This document shows, in pieces, positions 48,668 to 61,059 of a stretch of 64,000 nt of DNA. Below the pieces are notes generated by a model. The model did not search any database. It had not been told where the DNA came from and was given only the letters and a program-made list of their open reading frames with translations. The position numbers and the translations under genes were made by a program. The number at the start of each line of letters is the position of its first letter. Positions within the stretch are counted from its first letter, which is position 1. The stretch is from Biscogniauxia marginata (Eukaryota > Ascomycota > Sordariomycetes > Xylariales > Xylariaceae), in contig MU404057.1 in the NCBI GenBank assembly GCA_022695795.1, positions 868,001 through 932,000 of the forward strand, read 5' to 3'.

Positions 48668-49856
48668 ATTCTCCCTTCCTTTCCACCCTCGAGGGACGTG
48701 ACTATAGTCAACTGAAGAGGGGAAGTGCTTGATTCGCCGGTTCACCTGTTAGGAACTAACGAATGCAAACTAAAGCTCGCGATATACGTCTCTGTAAGGA
48801 TCTAAGTGTTTACAATACGGAGTGAGTCGATAAGAGAAAGTTTATAGGAAACGATATCGAGGTCGGCCGGCTCTTCTAGAGACAAAGTTTAGCCATAAAA
48901 TAATCTCGATCTCGTTCCATATAAAACAGGTAAGAGTCCAGCTGAAAATATTATTCATGAGGTCCAGTTGAATAAGCACGACAACTTATACAAACTATAA
49001 ATGAGAGGTTATGCATATATGAAAGGCTAACGTACCCACAAAAGGATATAAAGAAGCAGTCAAATGCTACGATTACTACATACAGCTAATCATATATAAG
49101 AATAATAAGTGCCACGGGAACGAACGTGTCTTAAGACAACAATGAATTGTTAATAAGATCAAGGCGAGACATGTAAGCAAGAATACCACGCATAAAAAGC
49201 GGTCGACAACCCCGAATTTCCTTATTCCGATTCATGATTCTTCCCACTGTCGACCGATCCGGCAGAAGCATGTACATTTCATACCTCTTCTCTGCTTACA
49301 TCAACCCAGGATCTAAGCAGCGTTATTCGTTATCAGTATTCCAATAGAGCGAGAGACCAAAGGAACTTCCCTAGGGGACCTCGATGATTCATCATTCGGA
49401 TCCGCAGGCTTGCGGGCTTGCGGGCTAAGACACGCTGGGCGGCGCTCCACAATAGCGTGCGGTAACGTGCTGATTAGCTGGCTGCGAGGTGGGCGTGAGG
49501 GAGAAGGTTTAAATGTGATCAATTTAGCTCTTCCTCCCTCCCTTTCTCTTTGCGTAAGTTGATAGGTAAATTGGCCGTTATTCATTAGAAGCGATATCCA
49601 CTATAAGCTAGAAAAGGGGGGAGAGTACCAAGGCGAAACTCAGCAATATACAGGAGAAATTTGCTCTAGGAGGTGAAGAATTATAGGGGGGGTTGAAATG
49701 TCTGTACATAGTTTTTCCTGTCTCGCATATATAGCAATAATTCATTTACATATATAAATATTGGTAGGTTATTTGCCTCCAAGGTGCACAAATCTCTATC
49801 GTACTTCCGATCTTATGCCAAATTTCATGAGGAACAACCTCACGTTGATGCTGATA
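48668..49856. other. Promoter region of carB and 3' flank of carRA
   Basis: About 1.2 kb separates two tandem minus-strand genes. No gene is recognised. A CTCGATCTCG stretch at about 48903 and an ACGATATCGAGG stretch at about 48851 resemble GATC-type light-response sites loosely, but not closely enough to annotate as sites. Confidence 0.5.
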
Positions 49857-51795
49857 TTATGATTGCGAGGAGAGGTTCTTCCAAGCAACCCATATGCGCC
49901 TTGGCTGAGGGACAGTTGCCTGTCCTCTCTTCGTCCTCGACGGAACGTCGCTCCTCTCCCGTAGCACCCGGCCTATCTCCATGTAACTCTCCACCGCGAC
50001 TACCAAGGGGCCACGGATCTCGTGCGGTAGCATATTCATGATCGGCCTAGAGCGTGAATATTCTTTGAAAGCCAGTGCCAGCAGCTTCTGCCTCAACCTC
50101 TCTGCCTTGGGCTGCTTGGGATCCCTAATGATATCCCGAGGTGTCAGGTCTTCCTCCTTCAACCATTCGGTGGGGAGGTAAACGCGGCCCATTTCTGCAT
50201 CAACGAGGATGTCGCGAGCAATGTTCACATATTGTAGAGCGTGACCCATAGTCCTGGCTGCCACGATTAAGATAGATTCTTTGTCATGTGCTAGTTTCGC
50301 GGAGCTATGATGGAAAACAAGCCATAGGCACAGTTCTCCAACAGTACTTGCAACGTGATGTGCGTAAGCTTCGAGGTCTGACTGATACTTTATCGGGAAT
50401 TGAGATTGTTCTTGATAACGGCCAGTATGTGTAAACGCAATGTCCATTTGGAAGCCTTTCAACAGCTCGTAGAGAGGCTCCTGAGGAAGAAGTCTCCATG
50501 GAAGGTGCTCTAATGCAGATCTTCTCGTATCTGGGAAATTCATTTTGATGTAATTGGTGATGGCATCCTGTGTTGACGATAAACGTGAGTTGTCTGAGTG
50601 GTAAACGAGATCTAGATAGCCGGTCAACTTGTTGATCCATTCCAAGGCCTCGGTTTCCGTTTGAGACTCATCCACCAGATCATCAGCAACCCTGCAGAAA
50701 TGATATCTGCCAGATATTAGCCTTGGCTTTTGAACTTGAGATTTCAGGTTCGTACAAGAAAATCAGATCGATACGAAGGTGTCCGGGGAAAACCGAGCTG
50801 GCGAGATAAAAACTCGGGCTCTTACGCCGGAGTGTCTCCACTGCCTCCCTGAGCCCTCTCACACGCGCCATGTCATACTTATCAGGGTCGGCAAGAACAG
50901 CCCTGAGGAGATGAGCTGGAGAGGGTATTTTCGAAGCTTCGGGGAACAGTTCTGGGAAGGTATCTAAAACTGCTGTTCCTCTATCGAATGCTACTAGACC
51001 GAAGACGATCAGCATGTTAGTTGCGAGGAAGAAAACGGCTTCCTCTATCTCGAGGCTACCCCATAAGCACCAGCCGAGCTTTGTACCGGATTCGATAGAC
51101 CAAGTCCCCCGTCCAAGGGCGAGTTCGTCTACCACCCACAGGTAGACCGTTGGCAGGAAAATGGGCGTCGCAACACAGGGTAGAGGAAGCTTGATGAGGG
51201 AGTGCCCAGACATATTCCAAGTGAGGAGAGCGAACGGGCAAGCCCACACGACAACGAGGCCTAAATAAGTCCCTTGTTCCCCCTTTCTCACAAGCAATGC
51301 TCCAGCGGCAGTACATATTACCAGGAAGAGTTGTCCCAGCGTTTTAACCCACCGGACCGTTGGCGAAGTGTCATGTTTGTTAGTCAGGAACTGTGCATGG
51401 AGAACAGGTTTGTTTAGTAGGATGTAGAGCATCGCCGTGATGTAAGTCTGGATTACGAAAAAGAATAACTCCTCGGCTGGCACGCCGAACAGCCGTGGCC
51501 CGACGATGGCATCCGGGGGATACGTCCAGACGCCACGGTATATTAGGTATGAGTCCCATGGTAGCGTCGCGAAGAATGCGATGAGTACTAGCGCCGACGT
51601 CTTGTACAAGTCAAGCCTGGTTAGCAACGGCCTTAAGATTATGGTGAGGAAACCGGCCAACGGTATAGTGAACTTAAGGTGCCTGGTAAGCAGGTCAGTG
51701 TTTCGGACATTAGTTGAACTACTTGTTCTTCTTCGAGCGATAGTCCCGCCATCTATGGCTATGGAAGCTTACACAAGGGCATAGTCGTATGCCAT
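49857..51795 (-). CDS. carRA: Bifunctional lycopene cyclase/phytoene synthase (Al-2/CarRA type)
   Basis: Three exons: 51795-51773, 51682-50756 and 50706-49857, with introns of 90 and 49 bp, giving 599 aa, the usual length of the fungal fusion. The N-terminal half (about 1-235) is the membrane lycopene cyclase, starting MAYDYALVHLKF, with two repeats marked by GPRLFGVPAEELFFFVIQ and GSLEIEEAVFFLATNM and several membrane helices. The C-terminal half condenses two geranylgeranyl diphosphates to phytoene. It carries the first Asp-rich site FCRVADDLVDE, created by the second splice, and the second, YVNIARDILVDAEMGRVYLP (about 476-495). The tiny first exon is supported by exact continuation of the N-terminus across the splice. 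It lies tandem with the desaturase gene and probably shares light induction, which is inference. Confidence 0.96.
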
Positions 51796-53350
51796 AGCGG
51801 ACGACAAGTGCGACTTAAGACACTCCTGGCCTGGAATTGTGTTTTTCCGCTCCCCCGGTACTGTTACAATGTTCGGTGAATGAAATCGAATGGCAGAAGA
51901 GTGCGCAAACTGTGCTGCGCGTACATGTTGTGGTACGACTCGATTGACAGCGGTCATAGTGGCGTCGGGACTTGGGGTTAGTAGCGGTGGCAGCAGCAGT
52001 GATCGAGGCATCGATGCTAGAGCCAAGACGCAGTGCAGGAACCAGGATGAGCTTATTGCTATGGTTTGAAGTGAACCCTATTCCATGATCTCATAGACTC
52101 TATCTTAGTCCAACTCGATGTCTAACAAGCTTGGTGTGGCTTGCGTGATATGCAGACAAGAAGCCTCGATTTCTAGCCTTCAATGGGACTGAAGACAGAT
52201 CTTACATTAAGACAACTAAGGATGCATTAAAGTATGCCAGATCTTAGACGATCTAGAGTTTCACTTCGAGGCTGGTTAATTTAGAACAACATACAAGCCG
52301 ACCGGTCCCGATTTTCGGCCCGGCCACATTTATCGGGAACCATGTTCATTGGCGGAACTTTCCCAGGTCTACATACCCATAGCATGAGGCGTCATATGCA
52401 TTGTTTCAATATATCCCTCTACCTCTTCGTCATATACCGCTAATAATTGTACTTGGGTTCTGGGTTGTGATTTTGACCTAGATATACCGTCAGTTTCGGT
52501 AGTGCTCTTATTCGTTAGCTTTGGAGTCTAGACACACAAAGTATATCAGTCCCAGACGGACTTCTTGAAGACCCTATACGTCTTTCTGTCCAAGACAGTA
52601 GATGTCAATAATATCGAAGCCCAGCTCCCAAACTAGCACACAGGGAGGCAAATGAAAAGAAGAAGAAAAAGAGAGAGAGAAAAGAAAGAAGAAGAAAGAA
52701 TAAATTGGATAGATCTCCACGTTAGAAATCCAGTAGGTTTGGTACCGCATTAATGTACATGAAGGATATATTACGATATGGATACTTCTGTAGAAGTTGT
52801 AATTAACGGCTCAGCCTTGACCGCATATTGGATCTTTTAGAAATATATGAAGCACTTACTATACATTAAGCATACATACCTACATATTGCGAATCGAACA
52901 TCACTGTATAACCACCGCGTTTCACCCTCGTGGAAGCACAGTGTTGTATAATCTTGGACAAGCCAGAATTGAGTGGGCAAATGCCAAACCAAATTCCATT
53001 TCTTAGGTTGAGACATCCCGCTTAACGGGAAGCTCAAAAAAAGTATTTTTAGGCCTACCGGCGAGATAATAGACACGATACTCCATCTATAGACATGCCA
53101 TCTAGCCTAGTGTGGACGAGTGGAGCTGCAGCTGACGAGCGACCCGAGACGTGATAGCCCTCGATGTGTTCTAGGGTCAACCAAGTTTTATTAGGATCAA
53201 AGACATAGCTCAACTGCACACCCACAGGAGACGAGTGAATCGGAGACTATCCTTGTGGCTGACGGGGTGTGGATTCATGCTGGTTACGGCTTATGTTGCG
53301 ATGGAGCTATACACGAAAGAGCCGTGCTTGTTGACTTCATACTGTGCGCT
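51796..53350. other. Upstream region of carRA, 3' flank of cryptochrome gene
   Basis: About 1.5 kb with no recognised gene. A purine-rich GA tract lies at 52651-52710. Since it precedes the pathway entry gene it should contain its promoter. I could not identify a TATA box or light-response site with confidence. No carotenoid oxygenase or opsin fragment is visible. Confidence 0.55.
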
Positions 53351-55411
53351 CTACTGTGCTGGAGGAGGCGGGAACCACGGCTGCATCGCTCTTGGTGCTT
53401 GAGGAACGCCGTGTTGAAACTGTCCTCGACCGCCCCGGAACCCTCCTCTCGGCCCTCCGTGACCACGTCCACGATATCCCCCGCCATATCCCCGCCCACC
53501 ACGGGATCCACCGCGAGGGTGTCCAATACCTTGAGGAGGTGGATTGTTCTGGTGCTGCCCTTGTGGCACCTTATCATCGCTACTAGATTGTTGAGGAGCT
53601 GTGGGTGGCCGTGACGGCTGACCACCTCTTCCTCCTCGACCGCGCCGGCGAATAAAGGGTCTCTTGGAGTTCTTCGGTTTACCCTCCACCGAGAATTCAA
53701 TCTTCTTAACGGGATCTTCAGCCATCAGAAGGCCTGTCAAGCCCAGTCGGTCCCAATCTTCCTTTGGTGTCGTCCAAGCTTGGAACACATTTTCTAGCTT
53801 CTCAAGCTTTCGTACTTCTGGTACCCAGCAACGTACATATTCACCATCTTTATCGTAATCAAAGGCCTGCTTTACCGGATTGAATATTCGAGCCTCGCCT
53901 CTAGGATCGTTGCCAACTCCGGAGACGTATTGCCAATTGGCCCAATTAGAGGAAACGTCGTAGTCGGTGAGCAGCATTTCATACCATTCAGCTCCGTAAC
54001 GCCAATCAATACCCAGGTGTTTCGTCAGGAAGCTGGCAACGTTCTGACGAGCCCGGTTTGATGTATAACCCGTATATATCAGCTCTCTCTGTGACGCATC
54101 GATGAGACCCATTCCAGTAGTGCCCTCATAAACCCTTTGGATTATCTTGGAGACTTCTTCTTCCGTCTGCGATTGGTCCTTATTCGATTCATCCGGTTTG
54201 CCCGACTTCCACTTGTTATTATAGTCGTCCTTAAAGCCGGAGCGTTGGAATAGCTTGTTCTTAAATTTCCTAGTGCAAAGTCGCATATAGTCGCGCCAAA
54301 GTAACTCGAAGCGAATTGCTTTTGTGCCCTCATTTTCTCCTTCGCCATATCCCTGAGCCTCTGCGAACTTTTCTTCCTTTCCATCTTCGTAGACCATGAG
54401 TGCTTCATGCACTTGACGAGCCGTGATACATCCTTGTGCTAGATATGCAGATAGTTTAGTGCTGAAGTCAGTTCCTAGCAGTCCATTCCGTGAGTTCTTG
54501 TACGAGTGAGCGTGGCCCGATTGAATAAGATAGTGTAAACGATCTCGAGCTTTGTCCTCACCTCCACGGAAGGGATGAGCAGATTTGATCTCATCAAGTG
54601 GGGTGACATTTGGCAAGGCGGACGACAGGGGACGAAGGAGAGCCTCTTCGAGTTGGTCCAATGAAGATGGAATCTCGAATGGTTCTTCTTGCTCCGGAAC
54701 TATAGAATGCTCGACTAAAGCGGGTAGACTGCCCTCGGCCGGTGGAGGGAGTGGTGCCCGTGGTTTCTCTCGCAAAGGTTCCATCGTCTTGCGATAAGTT
54801 GTGAATATGTCTGGTAGATCATGGGGTTTGTCAAGTTTGAGATCTCGGCTGAGTTGATTGCGGCATCAGTAGTGTTCCATGTTTATGTCAAAGTACCAAA
54901 CTCACTCGTCAACAAAATATTTTTCGTCGGTCCACACTTGAAGATCAATGCCTAGACTCGAACAAGTCTTCGCTATTCTCTTCTCTTCTCTTTCCTCCTC
55001 ATACCCTACCTCTCCTATCATCCATACAGCCCCAACATCGTGTTGGTGGGCTTTCAGCCCGTCTACAATATTCTTCAGAACCTGACTAGAGTTTCCAACG
55101 CGGATGTATAAGTCAGATTTCAGTCTCAAGAGGTTGTCTTTCATGTTCCAGATCGACTGGGCGATGAACTTGGCTCGATGTGGTCCACATCTCCAAAGAC
55201 CTCCGACTTCACTTCTGGCTTCGGGGAAGGGCGATGTGGTTCCGTCCTTGAGTAGGCCCGACACTTGAATTTGGTGAGGGGGGATAATATAAACGGGAAG
55301 AAGATGTGTAAATCCATGACCGGGTGAGGAAACGAGATGGTGAAGAATAGGATTGTCAGAAACACGCAAGTCCCTACGAACAAGGTAGATCAGGGTGTTG
55401 CTCTTCGGCAT
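53351..55411 (-). CDS. Cryptochrome DASH (photolyase family) with C-terminal RGG extension
   Basis: Exon 1 is 55411-54906 and exon 2 is 54848-53351, with a 57-bp intron, giving 667 aa. DASH cryptochromes bind FAD and an antenna folate and act as blue-light receptors and/or repair pyrimidine dimers in single-stranded DNA. The N-terminal photolyase domain (about 5-170) starts LIYLVRRDLRVSDNPIL. Splicing gives YFVDDRDLK and the PHDLPDIFTTYRK linker. The FAD-binding region (about 265-520) contains TKLSAYLAQGCIT, GYTSNRARQNVASFL, DWRYGAEWYE and NWANWQYVSGVGNDPRG, the DASH-type signature. The last about 100 residues are Arg/Gly/Pro/Gln-rich with repeated RGG and GYGGG units, a typical fungal DASH tail probably able to bind RNA or DNA. 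It is third in the tandem minus-strand array with the carotenoid genes, which fits joint light control but does not prove it. Confidence 0.94.
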
Positions 55412-58258
55412 GATGTTTGGAGGTAATGGTGTTGTGGAGGCCGGTCGAGATGTTTAGAGTTTTGCCGCAGAGGAACGGCTTGATATTGGCTCGAGGACAG
55501 GTGACTGACTAATGCGCGACCCGGAGGACTCCCAATGCATGGAGGCAGAGAATAGCACAAACTCAATAAACAGCCGGTGCCGTAGCTATCACAGAGCTGA
55601 TGTGTTATAGTTGGCAAGAGAACGCTGACGTCGTCGACAGGTTGCAGTCGCTTTCTTTCAGCCTTCACGAAAGCTATACAGCCAGGGCTAGGATTAGGGT
55701 CACCCGAATGTGGACGGCCCATAAATAAACGAGAAATGAAGCCTCGAAAACTGGAGTGGTATGCCTTAGATCGTAATGTCTAATGGAGCATCAGACCTCG
55801 CCGTCTAACCGGGTTAGTTAACGCGCAATGGAGCAGCAGCACTAGTGTGCTGACCGGCAGAGTGCCGTAGACTCAGCCTTCTAGACCGCGCTCAATCGAA
55901 GCGTAGGCAAACTTGCTTTTCGGAATTGAGCAAGACAAGTCTAGATTAGGGAGGTTGTTTTAGTCTTCTGAACGAACCCGAGAGGGTATGGTTTACTTGT
56001 CGATCTAGATTGGGGTGGGAAAGATGAAGGTCTGATGATACGAGGCAATAGGCGCCAAGGGGGACTGGCCCGAAGTCAGAAGCAGAGGGAAACAAGACAG
56101 CTCGACTAGTTCAACGAGTGTCATTATATGGGCACGCTCGGCCAGAGGAGACATCAACTAGCGACCCGCGATGTGTGGATGAGTTAAGGTGTAGATAATC
56201 CAGAGAGTTTCCGAGCTAGACGAGCGACAGCGTGGTTTAACACCGCAATACACAGCGATATATAAATGAGATAATGCCCACCAGCAGCGAGGAAGGGTCC
56301 CTTTTTTTCTTTTTCAGAAGTGTCGTATTGGCATCAAGAGGCAGCAAGAGATTTTGATAGCCGTGGCCCCCTGGGGCAAACCGGGGGGCCATGTGGACGA
56401 GGAAGCCGCGCCGAGAAAAAGCGATGCTGGAAGGGTGTATATTGTCGATGCAGGCAATTGCGAGCATGTCCTTGTAGATCGTCCCATGCTTGCGGTATAT
56501 TGGAGATCGAGAATGTGGGAAGTGTCTGCCTCAAGATTGCCTATTCCGGTCAGATGGTGAGGGTTTTGAGGGTCGATTGAAGATTCAGATCCGGGGGCTG
56601 AAGATCGGAAACCCATAAAATAAGATTTCCTAGGTTGGGAACAGGGGACCAAATCCTCCTTGGAACCGGTGGGACCTGGCCTATTGCACGGGGTACGTAG
56701 GTACTTAACCTACCAGGTAACCTACATACCTAGCCTACATGTACCCAACCTAGTGGACATGTACCTACATGTACGTCTTTTCTTCCCCATCAAAAACACC
56801 AGACTTACCTAAGGATAAGAGACATCACATGCAACCTTGTAGGTATGTATTGTACCTAATTCTATGTAAACTCCTACACACAGTCCGTCTTTTAAGAAAC
56901 TCATTTCATGTACCGTTTAGGTTAGGGTCATGATAGGTTTCCAATGATCTACTACCTACCTATCGATCAATTAGCAGTTTATTCTATTTTAGTATGTACA
57001 TACCTAGGTACTTATATCGAAGACAGTACGAAATAGGTAATAATAATAATAAAACCTTCATGTATGCGACTGCTGCTGCCGCATGGCACGACAGGGTCGT
57101 ATTATATATGTGATGTACAATTTATTATCCATCAATGTCAGATCGCCGTTCTGCTATCTATGACTATACAAACTGTCATTTGTCTTCATTGTTCTACTAA
57201 CACCTAGGAAGTAGCCTCTCCGCATTGAAACCCTTCATCGATACCGAGCCTTGTAAATAAACCTTCTACGCTCGAATACCGAACCAGACTAATCACAGCT
57301 TAAGTGTACCTAGGTTGGAGGGGAAATCACCGCAGAACTCAGCTAGCACTGCTGCCGCTTCAAGCAGCATTTTCCTTAATACTATTTTGTTTACGCCTTG
57401 CTTTGTGCTCTCAAAAAGTTTCAACACCAGCGCATTCATACATCCTTCGATTATTGTGCCACAAGACTATACTCTCCTCGCCACTTCTCCTTTCCTTCAC
57501 TTGTGCTTACCACCTTACTTACATGGTCTCCTTGCTGTTGCACCTAGGTAAGAGGATTGAGGTTTCAGTCCTAGTAGGGTATTTCACACCTTCCTAAATA
57601 TCAATGCAAGCAGTTCTTGGGTGGAAGTCAGCCTGCGATAGCGTTCGTCTGGAATCCAATCAACCCTTGATCAGCATTATCGCTTAGGCGCGATTACTGT
57701 CAAAGCTAAGTACCACTCTTGAGCAACTGTTATCCAAAATCTGCAAATACTTCGAAGGGAGTTTGTAGTCCGGTGACGACGGCGATGGCAAAAATAAACC
57801 TTGTCCGGAGTATGAGACGAGTATCCCTTGTATACACTGCTGGGAAAGTTGTCGACCTAGTCAAATCTATCGATATGTACCGACGGACAGAGAAGCTTCG
57901 CTAGGAAAGTGGAACGGCGGATATCCAAACCTGCTATTGGTGACGAACTATGTAAACTTTTCGAGGAGTGTCACGACAGTTATCGCGGTCTATGATAGCA
58001 GCAGTGTATGAAGCTCAAAGCAGTATCACAGGATTATTGTCGCAGGGAAGTTCATTTCCCGTATATGTGAGTATATGGCAAGATTGATCACTGACGGCCA
58101 AAATCCCCCTAACCTTAGGAATCGTGTTGTTGCTAGGGTTTCTAAATATATACGCGAGATAGCCCTTGCTATCCATATATCAAAGATATCGCGATATCCC
58201 CGATATCTACCTAAGATATCACGGATATCATGTCGCAGTCACGTGATATATTGGTACA
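55412..58258. other. Intergenic region upstream of the cryptochrome gene
   Basis: About 2.8 kb without a recognised gene. A dense cluster of TAGGTACC/CCTACCTA-type palindromic motifs lies at 56693-57015. Frames near 56237-56652 and 57304-57597 have no recognisable domains. A string of GATATC-type repeats occurs at 58180-58265. Confidence 0.5.
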
Positions 58259-58730
58259 TCATATCTCTGATAGCTGCCAAGCCCTTTTGTCTTGTGGGTT
58301 CACAACAAAGACTTCTTCCTGTGAGCCGTGATCGAGTCCATACTCGTCAATAATCCCCTTTATATACTCGGCAGCTAGGGGATGGTTGAACTCGGAGATG
58401 TTTGTATCTGGTTTTTGATCAACAGGCCATGATCGCCAGCGCGCATGCCTGAAGCGGATGACCTCATCCCTCGCCAATCCCGCGACCACACCCCGGACCC
58501 ACGAGGTGTCGTACGATCTTGATGGACAAACCATTCCGGGTCCAGTTTGACCGTGCAAAGACTCATCCCAAAGTTCCCCGCCATTTGTACAAATGTCAGA
58601 TTTCTGAGAGCAGCCAACTTGTCGGCATCCGAAGCCGTGCCGGGGACACCAGCGAGCGCAACTCAACGGAATGGTCCGGTATCTGGCCTCCTATGCAGCT
58701 AACCAACCAAAAGACGGATTCCCGATTCTA
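58259..58730 (-). pseudogene. Frameshifted remnant of an unknown protein gene
   Basis: On the minus strand three consecutive frames each look protein-like over part of their length. They are about 58730-58640 (ESVFWLVSCIGGQ), then 58640-58510 (ASDADKLAALRNLTF and TVKLDPEWFVHQDRT), then 58510-58259 (RGVVAGLARDEVIRFRHARW and YIKGIIDEYGLDHG). Together they would form one polypeptide interrupted by at least two frameshifts, unless short introns restore the frame. I found no GT-AG pairs that do. I do not recognise the family, and the pieces could also be chance. Confidence 0.35.
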
Positions 58731-59786
58731 GTACCGGTACATTATGTAATAATTTCGTGATTTGACATGACGTTTTTCTTATAGGAGTGTGACGCCGGGG
58801 GTTCGGCAACTTTTCGGTATCCTTCAGAATATGCATACATGCATACATTGAATGTTCTTTCATTCCGAATTATCTTCATCCGCACGCCTCTTCTCACTGT
58901 ACTCCGGGCTACTCGTGTATCACTGTGTTTTGCCACGCTGAACTAGATTTAGTTTGTGTACTCAAGATGGCTACTGTACCCAGGTATTAGTCGGTATAAA
59001 CTCTGCTAGAATCTAAGTCACTCTCTATAGCCCCATCTTAAGATGAATCTTCAAGGCAACACGGACAACAAAAAACCAGCAGGATGTCTCTTAATTCATG
59101 CGCAAGGATTGTCTGTAGTATTCTCGACAAACGGCCTGAAACTGCCGTCAACAGTCACCAGCGAACAGCTATAAGGAGAGGTCTCCAAGGAGGAAGCTAA
59201 TTGAATTCGATGTTATACGTGAGTAATACAAGTATGCTTTACAATTGAAGCAATTATGTAATGACTAGGTATTTTGGAATAGAAAAGTGACTTGAATTAT
59301 CTATTCATATCTGGTTAATATGAGTGGGACATGGTGATCCTAACCAAGAATGCAGTGAAAACAGGCGTGCCGCTAGATCTTCTGGCCTGTCTTTCGAAAC
59401 AAACTCGGAACTGTAAGTTCGGCGCTCGCCATGAAGGTATTGACAGCCTCAGAGGACTGGGTATGGATTATGAGGCAATCCCCGGCTTGAACAAATTCGT
59501 GACAAAGAGATATTCGTGCGTCTCAGATCCCGATGGCAAGTTTGTTAGTCATGACCACGACAAGAGAACATTTGGGTTTCTCAGATCCCGATGGTGAAGT
59601 CGCTGGCGTCGACCATGTCATGACCTGCTACATATTTAAGGACGAGTAATCACTCAGAATGTCCTCCTTTTTTTTTTCTCCAGAACAATTTCAAGTTCCA
59701 AGACGCTCATATACTGGTTACTGTCCTGCCATCTATATCCAATATTATACCACCAACTAGCATTACTACCATCCAACGTCACCATC
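58731..59786. other. Upstream region of the cyanide hydratase gene
   Basis: No gene recognised. The 16-base string TCTCAGATCCCGATGG occurs twice about 58 bp apart (near 59520 and 59579). A T-rich run at 59669-59678 lies roughly 110 bp before the start codon. The segment should contain the promoter of the next gene, but no specific control site can be named. Confidence 0.5.
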
Positions 59787-61059
59787 ATGACTATCTCTCA
59801 GTATAAAGCTGCTGCGGTACGAATCCCTAAGCCAGATCGCAGCTATAAGACTAACATTATTGACACTAGGTCACCTCGGAACCTGGAGTATGATACAGAC
59901 TATTTCAAGCGCAAAGCACTTGCTTACTTTGTTTATAGTGGTTCGATCTCGAGGGCGGCGTTCAGAAGACCATCAAATTTATCAATGAAGCTGGCCAGGC
60001 TGGTTGCAAATTGGTTGCTTTCCCCGAAGTTTGTTAGTTGATCCTTCCCGCAGTGATACTATTACGTATATTTGATACTAATTATACCTTATCGAAGGGA
60101 TTCCTGGATATCCGTATTGGATGTGGAAAGTCACCTACCTCCAGAGCCTGCCTATGTTGAAGAAATACCGCGAGAACTCCCTGGCCGTCGACTCTGATGA
60201 AATGCGACGTATTCGCCGAGCGGCCCGTGATAATCAGATTTTCGTCTCCCTGGGATTCTCCGAGATCGACTACGCAACTTTGTACCTCTCTCAAGTTTTG
60301 ATTGACCCCAATGGTGACGTGATCAACCATCGCCGCAAGATCAAGCCAACCCACGTCGAAAAGCTTGTTTATGGCGACGGCGCTGGTGACACCTTCTTCT
60401 CTGTTACAGAGACTGAGATTGGCCGCGTGGGCCAGCTAAACTGCTGGGAGAATATGAATCCTTTCCTGAAGGCTCTCAACGTATCCTTTGGAGAGCAGGT
60501 TCACGTTGCCGGCTGGCCTGTCTATCCGGGTATTGAGCGCCAAGTAGCTCCAGACCCGGCTACTAACTACGCGGATCCTGCTTCGGATCTCGTCACGCCT
60601 GCATATGCAATTGAAACTGGATCATGGGTCTTGGCACCTTTCCAGAGATTGTCGGTCGAGGGACTGAAGAAGAATACACCCGAAGGTGTAGATCCCGAAA
60701 CTGACCCTTCGACATACAATGGTCATGCCCGCATCTACAGGCCGGACGGAAGCTTGGTTGTCAAGCCCAGCAAAGACTTTGATGGACTTCTATTTGTGGA
60801 CATTGACCTAAATGAGACGCACCTAACGAAGGTTCTTGCCGACTTCGCAGGACACTACATGCGGCCTGATCTCATTCGTCTGCTAGTTGACACCCGACGT
60901 AAGGAGCTTGTTACGGAAGCGGATCCGAAGGGGGGGATTGCATCATACAGCACGTTCCACCGTCTTGGGTTGGATCGTCCTTTGGATGCCGAGCAGCATG
61001 TATTCCGTGGAAATAGGCGCGTCAACAAGGTGGAGGCTGAAGTTCTCACGGAGGAATGA
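59787..61059 (+). CDS. cht: Cyanide hydratase (nitrilase superfamily)
   Basis: Four exons, 59787-59816, 59870-59887 (only 18 bp), 59939-60032 and 60098-61059, give 367 aa, the usual fungal length. The enzyme adds water to hydrogen cyanide, giving formamide, and protects fungi that meet cyanogenic plants. The catalytic triad is complete: Glu46 in [16 protein letters not shown], Lys128 in [10 protein letters not shown] and Cys163 in [12 protein letters not shown]. Further cyanide-hydratase landmarks are [45 protein letters not shown] and [20 protein letters not shown]. The micro-exon encodes VTSEPG, which sits exactly where fungal relatives have it between KAAAV and WFDLEGG. Without it the N-terminus makes no sense. 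Cyanide dihydratases and aliphatic nitrilases are the alternatives, but the fit to fungal cyanide hydratases is much closer. The gene is likely substrate-induced (family knowledge). Confidence 0.95.

Noticed and set aside
48840..48910. Candidate White-collar light-response elements upstream of carB
   Set aside because: GATC/CGAT strings occur, but their spacing does not match a firm consensus, and such short strings are expected by chance.
51796..53350. Possible carotenoid oxygenase or opsin gene to complete a retinal cluster
   Set aside because: No frame with membrane helices or oxygenase motifs exists here or elsewhere in the window.
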